A stretch of DNA of 13,620 nt from Candidatus Pacearchaeota archaeon. GTDB taxonomy: Archaea > Nanobdellota > Nanobdellia > Pacearchaeales > GW2011-AR1. Within the stretch, counting starts at the first letter, position 1; the number at the start of each line of letters is the position of its first letter. Location: the NCBI GenBank assembly GCA_016186375.1, contig JACPLS010000062.1, positions 1-13,620 on the forward strand, given 5' to 3'. This document shows, piece after piece, positions 1-6,199 of this stretch. The notes beneath the pieces were generated by a model that saw only the letters and a program-made list of their open reading frames with translations, did not search any database and was not told the DNA's origin. A program made the translations under genes and the position numbers.

Positions 1-196
1 GTAAGATATACTTATTTATAAACCTTTCGGATTCTGAGGCCAAATTTATCCAATTAAAAATAACAAAGCCCCAATCCTACGAACTAAAACAATGCCACGA
101 TAATTTCTCTCATTAAAATGGAATTTTTGCAAAATTCCCACCATCCAACCCCCGACCACCCACGCACACTCACAAACGCTAAAGGAACGTTGCACT

Positions 197-211
197 TTTT
201 CTTTCAGAAAA
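197..211. repeat. Short palindromic repeat, copy 1
   Basis: TTTTCT-TTC-AGAAAA is a perfect 6-bp inverted repeat with a 3-nt loop. The same 15 bases, inside a 16-base identity that includes one more leading T, recur 167 bp downstream at 364-378. Two identical copies this close, within a stretch without genes, suggest a dispersed short palindrome or duplicated element ends. Confidence 0.45.
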
Positions 212-223
212 CCTTGTATAACA

Positions 224-314
224 GACATTTACAGGTTCAAGTCTTGCAGACTTTCAACCCAAATCGCTCACTTATTTATAACCTCAATTTTGGTGAGCGA
301 CTTCTGTAAATGTC
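224..314. repeat. Nested inverted repeats, possible three-way-junction RNA or element end
   Basis: An outer 11-bp perfect inverted repeat pairs GACATTTACAG (224-234) with CTGTAAATGTC (304-314). Inside it are two further stems. One is a hairpin at 234-259 (GGTT, AAGTC, loop TTGCA, GACTT, AACC; it competes with the outer stem for G234). The other is the 8-bp perfect repeat TCGCTCAC (264-271) with GTGAGCGA (293-300). Together they could fold as a three-way junction. The inner loop contains the TATA-like string TTATTTATAA, so the pairing may instead belong to DNA, for example a regulator site or a transposon-end hairpin. I cannot assign it to a known RNA family. Confidence 0.5.
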
Positions 315-363
315 ATATGTTAAGCGACATATTACTCGGTGGGTTCGAAACCATTACGATTAT

Positions 364-378
364 TTTTCTTTCAGAAAA
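364..378. repeat. Short palindromic repeat, copy 2
   Basis: This is the second copy of the palindrome TTTTCT-TTC-AGAAAA found at 197-211, in direct orientation. It lies just before the GC-rich string at 383-399 and about 80 bp before the start of the small membrane protein gene. Confidence 0.45.
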
Positions 379-426
379 ATCAGGGGGTCGGCTCGCGTAG
401 ATTCAATCATCATTAAAGTCTTAGGT

Positions 427-437
427 AAATATAAATA
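427..437 (+). promoter_or_regulatory. Putative TATA box for the small membrane protein gene
   Basis: AAATATAAATA lies 22-32 nt upstream of the ATG at 460. That fits an archaeal TATA box giving a very short leader or a leaderless transcript. The preceding TTAGGT is at best a weak BRE. The call is by motif and spacing only. Confidence 0.35.
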
Positions 438-459
438 GTAGTTAATTTAAATACAGATT

Positions 460-771
460 ATGGATTGGAAAGAATTTTTTAGATTAAATAAACTAAAAAT
501 ATTTTTCATAATACTAACATTCTTAATTGTATTTTTTGTAAAAATCCCTGCTTTGTTTGAGTCATGTAATTGGCGAGCTTGTCCAGATTATATTGGGACA
601 GATATAATTTCTGTTTATCCTAGCTTTTATAGACCTGCTGGCTGTGGTTGGGGAATAGCTTATATTTGTTGGGAAGCTTCGTGGTCAATTCCGATGTTAG
701 TATTTGATATAGTTATTTGGACTATTCTAAACTTGATTATTTTTTCAGTAATCTATAAATTAAAAAAATAA
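460..771 (+). CDS. Small two-helix membrane protein, function unknown
   Basis: I do not recognise this 103-residue protein. It has two hydrophobic segments, at about residues 13-30 and 77-98. Between them is a loop of about 45 residues rich in aromatic residues, with four cysteines (36, 41, 62 and 70) that could form disulfides if the loop is outside the cell. The N-terminus is charged (MDWKEFF) and the tail is basic (YKLKK). There is no clear Shine-Dalgarno sequence, but an A/T-rich TATA-like element sits about 30 nt upstream, consistent with a leaderless mRNA. It stands alone, followed by a decayed gene. The function is unknown; the length, composition and topology make it a plausible real gene. 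Confidence 0.6.
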   Translation: MDWKEFFRLNKLKIFFIILTFLIVFFVKIPALFESCNWRACPDYIGTDIISVYPSFYRPAGCGWGIAYICWEASWSIPMLVFDIVIWTILNLIIFSVIYKLKK

Positions 772-940
772 AAATCCTTTCTACTCGCCGAATTCGACTT
801 CTATCGACCACATTGCATTCTTGCTTTGGCTCGGGTCGGACCACAGAAATTTACGGGCAAAATTCTTTTTTGTTTGAGCAAAATTTCCTTCATGGAAAAT
901 AGAATCTTAACCCAAATTGATTTTTCGAGGAAAACTTTCT
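772..940. other. Intergenic region without a recognisable gene
   Basis: I see no open gene here. The stretch around 785-850 is richer in G and C than its surroundings and carries the near-repeated strings TCGACCACA and TCGGACCACA. It may be the eroded 5' part of the VOC-fold pseudogene that follows, but I could not trace VOC motifs in it. Confidence 0.4.
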
Positions 941-1131
941 GCAGTTCCTTATGTAAAAGAGTGTGAGCGGTTCAAAGATAAGTACGAAATTTTTGGCAAA
1001 AAAATCCAGGAATAGTTGGAGAAATGCTGAAATATATGGATCCGCAAAAAGTTGCAAGAGTAAATAAAGCATTTCTAAAGATGAAAAAGTTTGATATTGC
1101 AAAATTAAAGAATGTATATAAAGGAAAATAA
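941..1131 (+). pseudogene. Frameshifted C-terminal remnant of a PhnB-like VOC-fold protein
   Basis: The C-terminal signature of PhnB/3-demethylubiquinone-type VOC proteins (PF06983-like) reads across two frames. The first frame (from about 941) gives VPYVKECERFKDKYEIF. The frame then shifts at about 992-995, where the family expects the CGWLKDKFG-SWQ segment. The next frame continues WQKNPGIVGEML, DPQKVARVNKAF and LKMKKFDIAKL, and stops at 1129-1131. The last part corresponds to the family's typical ending, in which Met-Lys-Lys is followed by Asp-Ile-Ala. There is no intact N-terminal half upstream. I infer a decaying gene or an imported fragment; one alternative is a sequencing error in an already truncated gene. 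It ends 12 bp before the stop of the convergent glycosyltransferase gene. Confidence 0.6.
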
Positions 1132-1143
1132 ATATAGACTATT

Positions 1144-2763
1144 TTATTCATTATAATTAGTTTCGTAAACAAAGGCAAGACCGCTCAATTGGGTTTCTAG
1201 TTCTGGATAGACCATCGTAAATTTAATTCCTTCTCTTTCTATTGAAGTCTTGAAATTGCTTAAGTCTGCTTGGCCCTGCTGATTTATATAGATGCTGGAG
1301 TTCAAGTAAGGTATAGAAACTATTGTGATACCCTCTTGTTGTCCAAATTGAAATGCCCATTGAGGATGATTACTTGCTTCCCAAACTGAAAACATTAAAT
1401 ATCTAGGTTTTTCTTTTTTTAGAAATTTTGTAAATTCTTCTTCATTTTTATACCAAGTGAATGCGTAAGTTCTTCTCTCTGAATAAGAGGTCATTTGTGT
1501 ATAAGAAGCGCTTACAACTTTATCGCTGGAATCAGAATGGCTCTTTATCCATAAAGCTGATTCTTTTACAGGGGCATAAGACTGAATTTTGTTTTCTATA
1601 AGACTAGAAGAATGCTGGATTTGAAAATAGAAAAACAAAGCAAAAACTACTAAAATTATAAATGCCTTTACACCTTTAACATCTAATTTTATGCTGGAAA
1701 AAATATTGAATAATCCTTTTGCACTGAAAAAGAAAACAAAAGGCATTATTAAGAATACCCATCTATCCTCAATAACTCCTTGAATATAAAAGATATAAAA
1801 AACAGATACTGCTGCCAGAACAACGAGTGAAAAAATGTCTGGATTTAATCTTTTTATTTTCTCTTTTTTTAAGATATCCCAAGTTAAACTTAATTTCCAA
1901 AGTGCTGATATGGAACCAATTAAAAAGAGAATGAAAAATAATAATTTGGGCAGTTGATAAAAGAAACTAAGAGCCATCCAACCAAATGGCCTTTCTGCAC
2001 TTCCCCCCTCTAGACCGTAGGATGAAGCGAAAGCAATAGGATTGCCGAATATAAAATATTGCCATAACATAAATGGAATTAAAGTAATGATGAATGCTAA
2101 GAAAGATCTCCAATATAATTTATTCTTGATAAAAGAAAAACCATCTTTGAAGAAAGCGAAGACAAAAACAGAAAGAGGAACTAGAAGAGCAGATATTTTA
2201 AAGTAGAAACCTAATGCAGCAAAAACACCTGCTAAAGTTGCATATTTTTTATCGGGATTTTTAAATAATTTCCAAAAGAAAAATAAAGAGAGTAATTGGA
2301 AACTAAGAGAAAGAAAATCAGGCTGAAAACGCGCTGACCAGAACAAATAAGACCACATGGTTACAGAAGCTGCTGCTGCGAATAATCCTGTTTTTTTATC
2401 AAAAAGTTCTTTCCCCAATAAATAAGTTAGATAAATTATTGCTGTTGAAGGAAGTGCGACTAGAAGAAATTTGAGGAATAGTTCATGAAATCCTAAAATT
2501 AGAAGAAGAGAGCTTAATAATTGGAATAAAGGAGGCCTTTGCTGATTAATATCGTAGGGAACAGAAAAGGCCCAGTGTTTTGCTGTCGACATATATTCTG
2601 CCTCGTCCCACCATAATGTTTGATTTCCTGCATGAAGAAGATAATAAAGCCTTATGGCAAATGCTCCAATAAGAATTAATACAAGAATTAAATTTCCTGG
2701 CTCTTTTAGCCATCTTTTTAATTTATCTTTTTTTTCTTCAACTTTTTTCTCGCTGTTTTCCAT
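1144..2763 (-). CDS. GT-C membrane glycosyltransferase, PMT/ArnT-like
   Basis: This polytopic membrane protein of 539 residues resembles dolichyl-phosphate-mannose:protein mannosyltransferases and ArnT-type transferases (GT39/GT83 clan). These move a sugar from a polyprenyl-phosphate donor to a protein or lipid on the outer face of the membrane. After a charged cytoplasmic N-terminus (1-20) and the first helix (about 24-43), the first outer loop carries WWDEAEY (51-57). This is the acidic motif expected to hold the catalytic Asp (D53), with E54 beside it. The following QQRPPLF motif is also typical of the family. At least ten hydrophobic segments follow, then a soluble C-terminal domain from about residue 395. 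The substrate cannot be read from the sequence. The gene is monocistronic or weakly linked to the upstream minus-strand gene, 106 bp away. It is probably part of cell-envelope or S-layer glycosylation. Confidence 0.85.
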   Translation of the reverse strand: MENSEKKVEEKKDKLKRWLKEPGNLILVLILIGAFAIRLYYLLHAGNQTLWWDEAEYMSTAKHWAFSVPYDINQQRPPLFQLLSSLLLILGFHELFLKFLLVALPSTAIIYLTYLLGKELFDKKTGLFAAAASVTMWSYLFWSARFQPDFLSLSFQLLSLFFFWKLFKNPDKKYATLAGVFAALGFYFKISALLVPLSVFVFAFFKDGFSFIKNKLYWRSFLAFIITLIPFMLWQYFIFGNPIAFASSYGLEGGSAERPFGWMALSFFYQLPKLLFFILFLIGSISALWKLSLTWDILKKEKIKRLNPDIFSLVVLAAVSVFYIFYIQGVIEDRWVFLIMPFVFFFSAKGLFNIFSSIKLDVKGVKAFIILVVFALFFYFQIQHSSSLIENKIQSYAPVKESALWIKSHSDSSDKVVSASYTQMTSYSERRTYAFTWYKNEEEFTKFLKKEKPRYLMFSVWEASNHPQWAFQFGQQEGITIVSIPYLNSSIYINQQGQADLSNFKTSIEREGIKFTMVYPELETQLSGLAFVYETNYNE

Positions 2764-2782
2764 TATTTATATTAGAAATAAG

Positions 2783-2823
2783 AGTTTTTATGTGTTTTTA
2801 TTGATGAAAAACACATAAAAACT
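2783..2823 (-). terminator. Perfect 17-bp inverted repeat between two minus-strand genes
   Basis: The arms 2783-2799 and 2807-2823 are exact reverse complements (core TTTTTATGTGTTTTT), separated by the 7-nt loop ATTGATG. On the minus strand it lies 47 nt past the stop of the Ig-like-domain gene and 20 nt before the start of the glycosyltransferase. It could end transcription of the first gene, aided by the T runs within it. Archaeal termination relies more on U-tracts than on hairpins, so an operator-like palindrome for the glycosyltransferase gene is an alternative. Confidence 0.5.
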
Positions 2824-2869
2824 AAGAATAAAAAGGAGAAATAAAAAAGAAAATTCTAAATTACTAAGA

Positions 2870-3598
2870 TCATTCCAAACTATAGATAACTAAATCAGAT
2901 AGTGAAACTGCTCCTTTATCATCGTAAGCTTTTGCTAAAATTGAATGTTTACCAATTCCTTCTACTCCAAAATTAAACTTATAATAAGGTGATGTTGTAT
3001 CTGTTTCTTTTAACACTCCATCAATATAAAACTCAACCTTTGTTATTTTTCCATCATTATCTGTAGCTTCTGCACTCAAAGTTATTTTTGTCGTATCTTC
3101 GAAGGGAGTCTTAAAAACACTACCTGAAACAGGGGCCGTTATCTTTACTATTGGAGGGTTATTACCTGTTGTTCCTGTACAAATACTATTACTTCTATAA
3201 AATTCTCCTAAAGCATCAACGCATACAAAAGCATTTGATTCTAATCCAGTTGGATTTACGACTCCTAATCCCCTTACTGTTAATTTATTATCATAATCAA
3301 AGTAAGGTGTTGGATTTAAATATTCACCAATAACTAAATTTCCTCTCATCAAAACTCTCTTATTATCTGGATATATTTCTAATAATCCATTCGAACCATC
3401 TATTCTTACTCCATCTAAAGCAAGACTGTTCACTTCGCAAGTTTTATCAGCATCACAGGAATTTGCTTTTACAAGTCTTTTTGGATCAAATCCGCTTCCA
3501 AAAATAGCATTTCCTGTCAATTTCACAGTTATTATGGAGGTTAGTAAGGCAACTACAAGAGCTGTAACAATAACTGCCATTAATGTTTTTCTATCCAT
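2870..3598 (-). CDS. Membrane-anchored exported protein with C-terminal Ig-like (Big_7-type) domain
   Basis: This 242-residue protein starts with a short positive N-terminus and one hydrophobic helix (about 7-25) that acts as a signal anchor. It then has a linker and a β-rich middle region (about 55-115) with repeated hydrophobic and charged strands. Cysteines at 48, 54, 126 and 140 could form disulfides outside the cell. The C-terminal part (about 149-240) has the signature of Ig-like Big_7 domains: a PPIVKITAP start, TDNDGKITKVEFYIDG in the middle, a SPYY strand, and HSILAKAYDDKGA near the end. Such domains are found in surface proteins and often bind other proteins or sugars. The start codon is preceded by an AGAGG ribosome-binding site. 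I infer an outward-facing surface protein; its partner is unknown. Confidence 0.75.
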   Translation of the reverse strand: MDRKTLMAVIVTALVVALLTSIITVKLTGNAIFGSGFDPKRLVKANSCDADKTCEVNSLALDGVRIDGSNGLLEIYPDNKRVLMRGNLVIGEYLNPTPYFDYDNKLTVRGLGVVNPTGLESNAFVCVDALGEFYRSNSICTGTTGNNPPIVKITAPVSGSVFKTPFEDTTKITLSAEATDNDGKITKVEFYIDGVLKETDTTSPYYKFNFGVEGIGKHSILAKAYDDKGAVSLSDLVIYSLE

Positions 3599-3635
3599 TT
3601 TTGCCTCTTTTCTGAGAGAAATAGGAGAATTTACC

Positions 3636-3648
3636 TATATATATATAT
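3636..3648 (-). promoter_or_regulatory. Putative TATA box for the Ig-like-domain protein gene
   Basis: An alternating TA run (3636-3648) reads as a TATA element on the minus strand, about 40 nt from the ATG ending at 3598. That would place the transcription start near 3612-3616 and leave a short leader containing the AGAGG ribosome-binding site. It sits in a 116-bp divergent promoter region shared with the toxin-antitoxin pair. Confidence 0.4.
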
Positions 3649-3662
3649 TTCTGTTGGAAAAA

Positions 3663-3677
3663 GGAAAAGTTTAAAAA
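3663..3677 (+). promoter_or_regulatory. Putative BRE/TATA for the AbiE-like pair
   Basis: A purine-rich GGAAAAG is followed by TTTAAAAA, resembling an archaeal BRE plus TATA box. The spacing predicts a start near 3700 and a leader of about 15 nt before the ATG at 3715. A second A/T-rich candidate (TATAGATATATATA, 3689-3702) is closer to the start codon. This region is the natural place for autoregulation by the winged-helix antitoxin. Confidence 0.35.
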
Positions 3678-3714
3678 CTACTAAACTTATAGATATATAT
3701 AACTTTGGTTGATT

Positions 3715-4368
3715 ATGAAAATTATGGCTTATATACCTATAAATTTAAGATTGAAAAAGAAAACAGAGAAAGAAATAGCTTATGCTCAAGATGTGATTGT
3801 TGGAGAGATATATAAATTCTTTCCTGATGCTATAATCCACGGGGGAACAGCAATATGGAGATGTTATCAGGGAAATAGATTTTCAGAAGATGTTGACATA
3901 TATATAAACAAAGATGAGAATAAAATTGAAAGTCTTTTTAAATCATTAGAAGGAAAAGGATTTAATATATTAAAAAAAAGAGTTAAAGAATCATCGTTAT
4001 ATTCAGAATTTATGTTTAATAATGTTAAAGTAAGATTAGAAGCTACTTTTCAAAATAAAAAGCCCTATTTAAAGAAATATGAAACTTCTGAAAGCATTTT
4101 CATCAATGTTTATACTTTAAGCCCTGAAGATTTGCTCATAGAAAAAATTCAGGCTTATCTAAAAAGAAGAAAAATAAGAGACCTTTATGATGTTTATTTT
4201 TTGATTGGTCATGTGGAAAAAAAGGGACTAATTGCAAACCATTTAAAGAAATTAATTGAGAATTTTAAGAAACCAGCAGATGAAGAAAACTTAGCAAATA
4301 TAATTATTGTTGGTGCAGTTCCCAACTCTGAAGAGATTTTAACCGAAATAAAAAAATGGGTAAAATAA
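3715..4368 (+). CDS. AbiEii/AbiGii-family nucleotidyltransferase toxin
   Basis: This 217-residue protein (from ATG 3715) belongs to the AbiEii/AbiGii nucleotidyltransferase family, the toxin half of AbiE-type toxin-antitoxin and phage-abortive-infection systems. The visible signature is HGGTA (42-46), then RFSEDVDIY (55-63), in which D59 and D61 are the expected metal-binding acids. The RLEA segment around E109 is the likely third acid. EKIQAYLKRRKIRDLYDVYFL, near 143-163, is the conserved helical motif after the catalytic core, with K144, R155 and D156. A TTG two codons upstream (3709) is in frame, but the ATG is preferred. The last 13 nt overlap the next gene, indicating coupled translation. 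The order is toxin then antitoxin, the reverse of the classic abiEi-abiEii order. All core residues are present, so it is probably active. Confidence 0.85.
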   Translation: MKIMAYIPINLRLKKKTEKEIAYAQDVIVGEIYKFFPDAIIHGGTAIWRCYQGNRFSEDVDIYINKDENKIESLFKSLEGKGFNILKKRVKESSLYSEFMFNNVKVRLEATFQNKKPYLKKYETSESIFINVYTLSPEDLLIEKIQAYLKRRKIRDLYDVYFLIGHVEKKGLIANHLKKLIENFKKPADEENLANIIIVGAVPNSEEILTEIKKWVK

Positions 4369-4988
4369 AATATATTAGTAAAATTAGAGAATTTTTTAAA
4401 GAAAGTCCTATAGTTAATATAGAATCTTTAAAGAAAATTATTGGAAATAAGAAAAAAGATTATGTTTATTTGCTTATTAATAATCTTTTAAAGAAAAAGG
4501 AGATTAGGAGATTAACAAAGGGATATTATACTATTAATGATGATCCATCTCTTATTGTTTTTTGTTTTAAACCATCTTATTTAGGATTACAAAATGCCTT
4601 GAGCTTTCATAATTTATGGGAACAGGAAACAAATCCAGTTATAGTTACAACAAGGAATATTAGAACAGGAATAAGAGAAGTTTTTGAGAGAAATGTAGTT
4701 GTAAAGAAAATAGATAAAAATTATGTTTTTGGCTTTGAATATTATAAAGATGGGGACTTTTATCTTCCTTATTCTGACATTGAAAAAACATTCATTGATA
4801 TGGTTTACTTCAGGCAACACATAGACAAAGAAACGCTGAAAAACATAAGAAAAGTAGCAAATTATAAGAAATTAATTCTATATTTAAAAAAATATCATCC
4901 TGTATTCAGAAAAAAAGTTCTTATGATCTTAAATAATTTCAAGAAATTCAATAAAGCTTCGCTTCGGCAAAGCTTTAAAAAGCCTTAA
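4356..4988 (+). CDS. AbiEi-like winged-helix antitoxin/regulator
   Basis: This is a 210-residue partner of the upstream nucleotidyltransferase. Residues of about 12-60 form a winged helix-turn-helix ending in the wing motif LTKGYY, typical of AbiEi-family antitoxins. Next comes the family's SYLGLQNALSFHNLWEQ segment and a β-rich region (about 75-130) like the AbiEi C-terminal domain. It is expected to neutralise the toxin and to repress the shared promoter; that is family knowledge and not shown here. The gene overlaps the toxin by 13 nt. The tail (ASLRQSFKKP) is encoded by a palindrome that may have been added later, so the ancestral C-terminus may have differed. It also has many Lys and Ile/Leu residues, like most genes in this region. 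Confidence 0.75.
   Translation: MGKIKYISKIREFFKESPIVNIESLKKIIGNKKKDYVYLLINNLLKKKEIRRLTKGYYTINDDPSLIVFCFKPSYLGLQNALSFHNLWEQETNPVIVTTRNIRTGIREVFERNVVVKKIDKNYVFGFEYYKDGDFYLPYSDIEKTFIDMVYFRQHIDKETLKNIRKVANYKKLILYLKKYHPVFRKKVLMILNNFKKFNKASLRQSFKKP
4953..4976 (+). repeat. UUCG-capped palindrome inside the antitoxin 3' end
   Basis: The stem AAAGCTT (4953-4959) pairs with AAGCTTT (4970-4976). After one C-A mismatch come GC/GC and a TTCG loop, a very stable RNA tetraloop. It lies 10 nt before the stop codon of the antitoxin gene and supplies its last codons. It may serve as a terminator-like or mRNA-stabilising hairpin at the end of the toxin-antitoxin transcript, or be a REP-like mobile palindrome. 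Confidence 0.5.
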
Positions 4989-5081
4989 ATTATAGAACAT
5001 TAGAATCTAATTGAATGCTTGAGAAGTTTAAGTGTATCTAGAATTAGGTATATGAAGATTGAGTTGCATCTTGGAAAATGA

Positions 5082-5094
5082 TAAAAATAAATAT
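5082..5094 (+). promoter_or_regulatory. Putative TATA box for the ribosomal-protein operon
   Basis: The A/T-only run TAAAAATAAATAT lies about 30-42 nt before the uL3 ATG. There is no good Shine-Dalgarno sequence before that ATG, which fits a short-leader or leaderless first cistron. The 135-nt gap from the antitoxin stop is the only room for a promoter of this large operon. The call rests on motif and spacing only. Confidence 0.35.
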
Positions 5095-5123
5095 TGTTGG
5101 AAACAAAGTAGAGAAAATAGAAA

Positions 5124-6074
5124 ATGGCAAAGTTATCGAAATCAAGAGAAGGAAGCCTTCAGTTTTGGCCTCGTAAAAGAGCAGCCAAAATTTTGCATAG
5201 TGTTAACTGGGGCCAAATCAAAGGAAAAGATAAAACTTCTTCTTTATTGGGATTTATCGCATATAAAGTTGGCATGGCGACAGCGCTTGTTAAAGATAAC
5301 ACATCTGACTCAATGACCAAGGGAAAAAAGGTTTATTTCCCTGTAACTATCCTTGAAACACCAAATATGAAAATTTTCTCTGTTAGATTTTACAGAAATG
5401 GGATAGTTTTGAAAGATGTTATCGTTTCTCAAGACAAAGAATTAAAGAAAATTGTAAGAATTCCTAAAAACCTTAAGCCGCTTGATTCTGAAATTCCTAA
5501 AGATTTTGATGATTTGAAGTTACTTATTTATTCCCTTGCAAAACAGACTTCATTTAAAAAAACTCCTGATATGATTGAAATAGCAGTTCATGCAGATAAT
5601 AAAATTGAATATGTAAAATCTCTGATTGGAAAGGAGATTTCATTAAAAGATTTTACTCATTTTGAACTACTTGATGTGAGAGGCCTAACAATCGGCAAAG
5701 GATTATCTGGACCTATCAAAAGATTTGGTCTGGCTTTGAAACAACATAAAACAGAAAAAGGAGTAAGAAGGCCTGGCAGCTTAGGCCCGTGGCATCCTGC
5801 CAGAGTTACTTTCCGTGCTCCTCAAGCTGGGCAATTGGGATTTTTTTCTCGAACACATTATAATCTAAAACTAATTTCTTCCGGGAACATTGCAGAGAAA
5901 GACATAAATCCTTCATCGGGATTTAAGCATTATGGAAAAATAAGAGGATATTACTTAATCTTAAGAGGTTCTGTTCAAGGGCCTTCAAAAAGGCAAATAC
6001 TAGTTACTCCTTCTTTTAGACCAACAAAATCTGCTGAAAAGAAAAAATTTGAATTTCAGGAGTTAATTGCATGA
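5124..6074 (+). CDS. rpl3: Large-subunit ribosomal protein uL3
   Basis: This is archaeal uL3, 316 residues, a 23S-rRNA-binding protein that reaches toward the peptidyl-transferase centre and is an early assembly protein. The archaeal N-terminus is clear (REGSLQFWPRKRA, near 8-20) and fixes the ATG at 5124. The C-terminal half has the conserved glycine-rich loop around KGLSGPIKRFG and the block GSLGPWHPARVTFRAPQAGQ, followed by GFFSRTHYN. It opens the operon. Its TGA stop overlaps the ATG of a 42-codon gene (ATGA at 6071-6074). Archaeal uL3 is usually of similar or slightly greater length. There is no anomaly in the core. Confidence 0.95.
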   Translation: MAKLSKSREGSLQFWPRKRAAKILHSVNWGQIKGKDKTSSLLGFIAYKVGMATALVKDNTSDSMTKGKKVYFPVTILETPNMKIFSVRFYRNGIVLKDVIVSQDKELKKIVRIPKNLKPLDSEIPKDFDDLKLLIYSLAKQTSFKKTPDMIEIAVHADNKIEYVKSLIGKEISLKDFTHFELLDVRGLTIGKGLSGPIKRFGLALKQHKTEKGVRRPGSLGPWHPARVTFRAPQAGQLGFFSRTHYNLKLISSGNIAEKDINPSSGFKHYGKIRGYYLILRGSVQGPSKRQILVTPSFRPTKSAEKKKFEFQELIA

Positions 6075-6199
6075 ACGGAGTAATTGTTAATGAATTAAAT
6101 AGTATTTTAGAAATTGAATTTCTAAGACCGGGATATATGGTTATTTTGCAAAACAAATATCAAGGACTTTTTACAAGGAGGATAATAGATGAAATCTAA
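6071..6199 (+). CDS. Unrecognised 42-aa protein coupled to uL3 and uL4
   Basis: A 42-codon frame fills the gap between uL3 and uL4. Its ATG overlaps the uL3 stop as ATGA and follows an AGGAG ribosome-binding site (6058-6062) 8 nt upstream. Its last 11 nt overlap the uL4 start. The N-terminal half looks like a helix or strand with alternating Leu/Ile and Glu (NELNSILEIEFL). The second half reads PGYMVILQNKYQGLFTRRI, loosely like a KOW motif (Gly, alternating hydrophobics, then Lys-Tyr-Gln-Gly). It resembles the GGKAFVIRGKHQGLYG segment of eS4 in this same operon. The KOW link is only a suggestion, since the spacing is one residue short. No family is recognised. The tight coupling and good ribosome-binding site argue that it is translated. 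Confidence 0.6.
   Translation: MNGVIVNELNSILEIEFLRPGYMVILQNKYQGLFTRRIIDEI

Larger units (their letters stand above)
1..459. other. Non-coding stretch with repeats and promoter-like elements
   Basis: I see no convincing gene here. The two reading frames of about 60 codons (plus 118-309, minus 46-228) overlap each other, match nothing I recognise and lack good ribosome-binding sites. The stretch holds repeated structure instead. The TATA-like string CTTATTTATAA occurs at 11-21, and CTTATTTATAACC at 271-283. A 15-bp hairpin unit (TTTTCT-TTC-AGAAAA) occurs at 197-211 and again at 364-378. Nested inverted repeats lie at 224-314. Small hairpins lie at 315-332 (ATATG/CATAT) and 342-352 (GGTT-CGA-AACC). 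The local GC-rich string near 383-399 is unlike the AT-rich surroundings. The region may be a decayed mobile element, or it may encode a small structured RNA. The left edge is cut by the window. Confidence 0.5.

Noticed and set aside
46..309. Two 60-codon frames on opposite strands in the gene-free stretch
   Set aside because: They overlap each other, have no ribosome-binding site, and one runs through the inverted-repeat region. Sequence composition gives no sign of a real protein.
334..356. GGTTCGAAACC, resembling a tRNA T-arm
   Set aside because: The 7-nt loop is right, but the flanking bases do not form the 5-bp stem, and there is no acceptor, D or anticodon arm around it.
3151..3333. 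Plus-strand 60-aa frame inside the Ig-like-domain gene
   Set aside because: It is a shadow on the opposite strand of a well-supported gene and shows the low-complexity Tyr/Leu pattern of antisense A/T-rich DNA.
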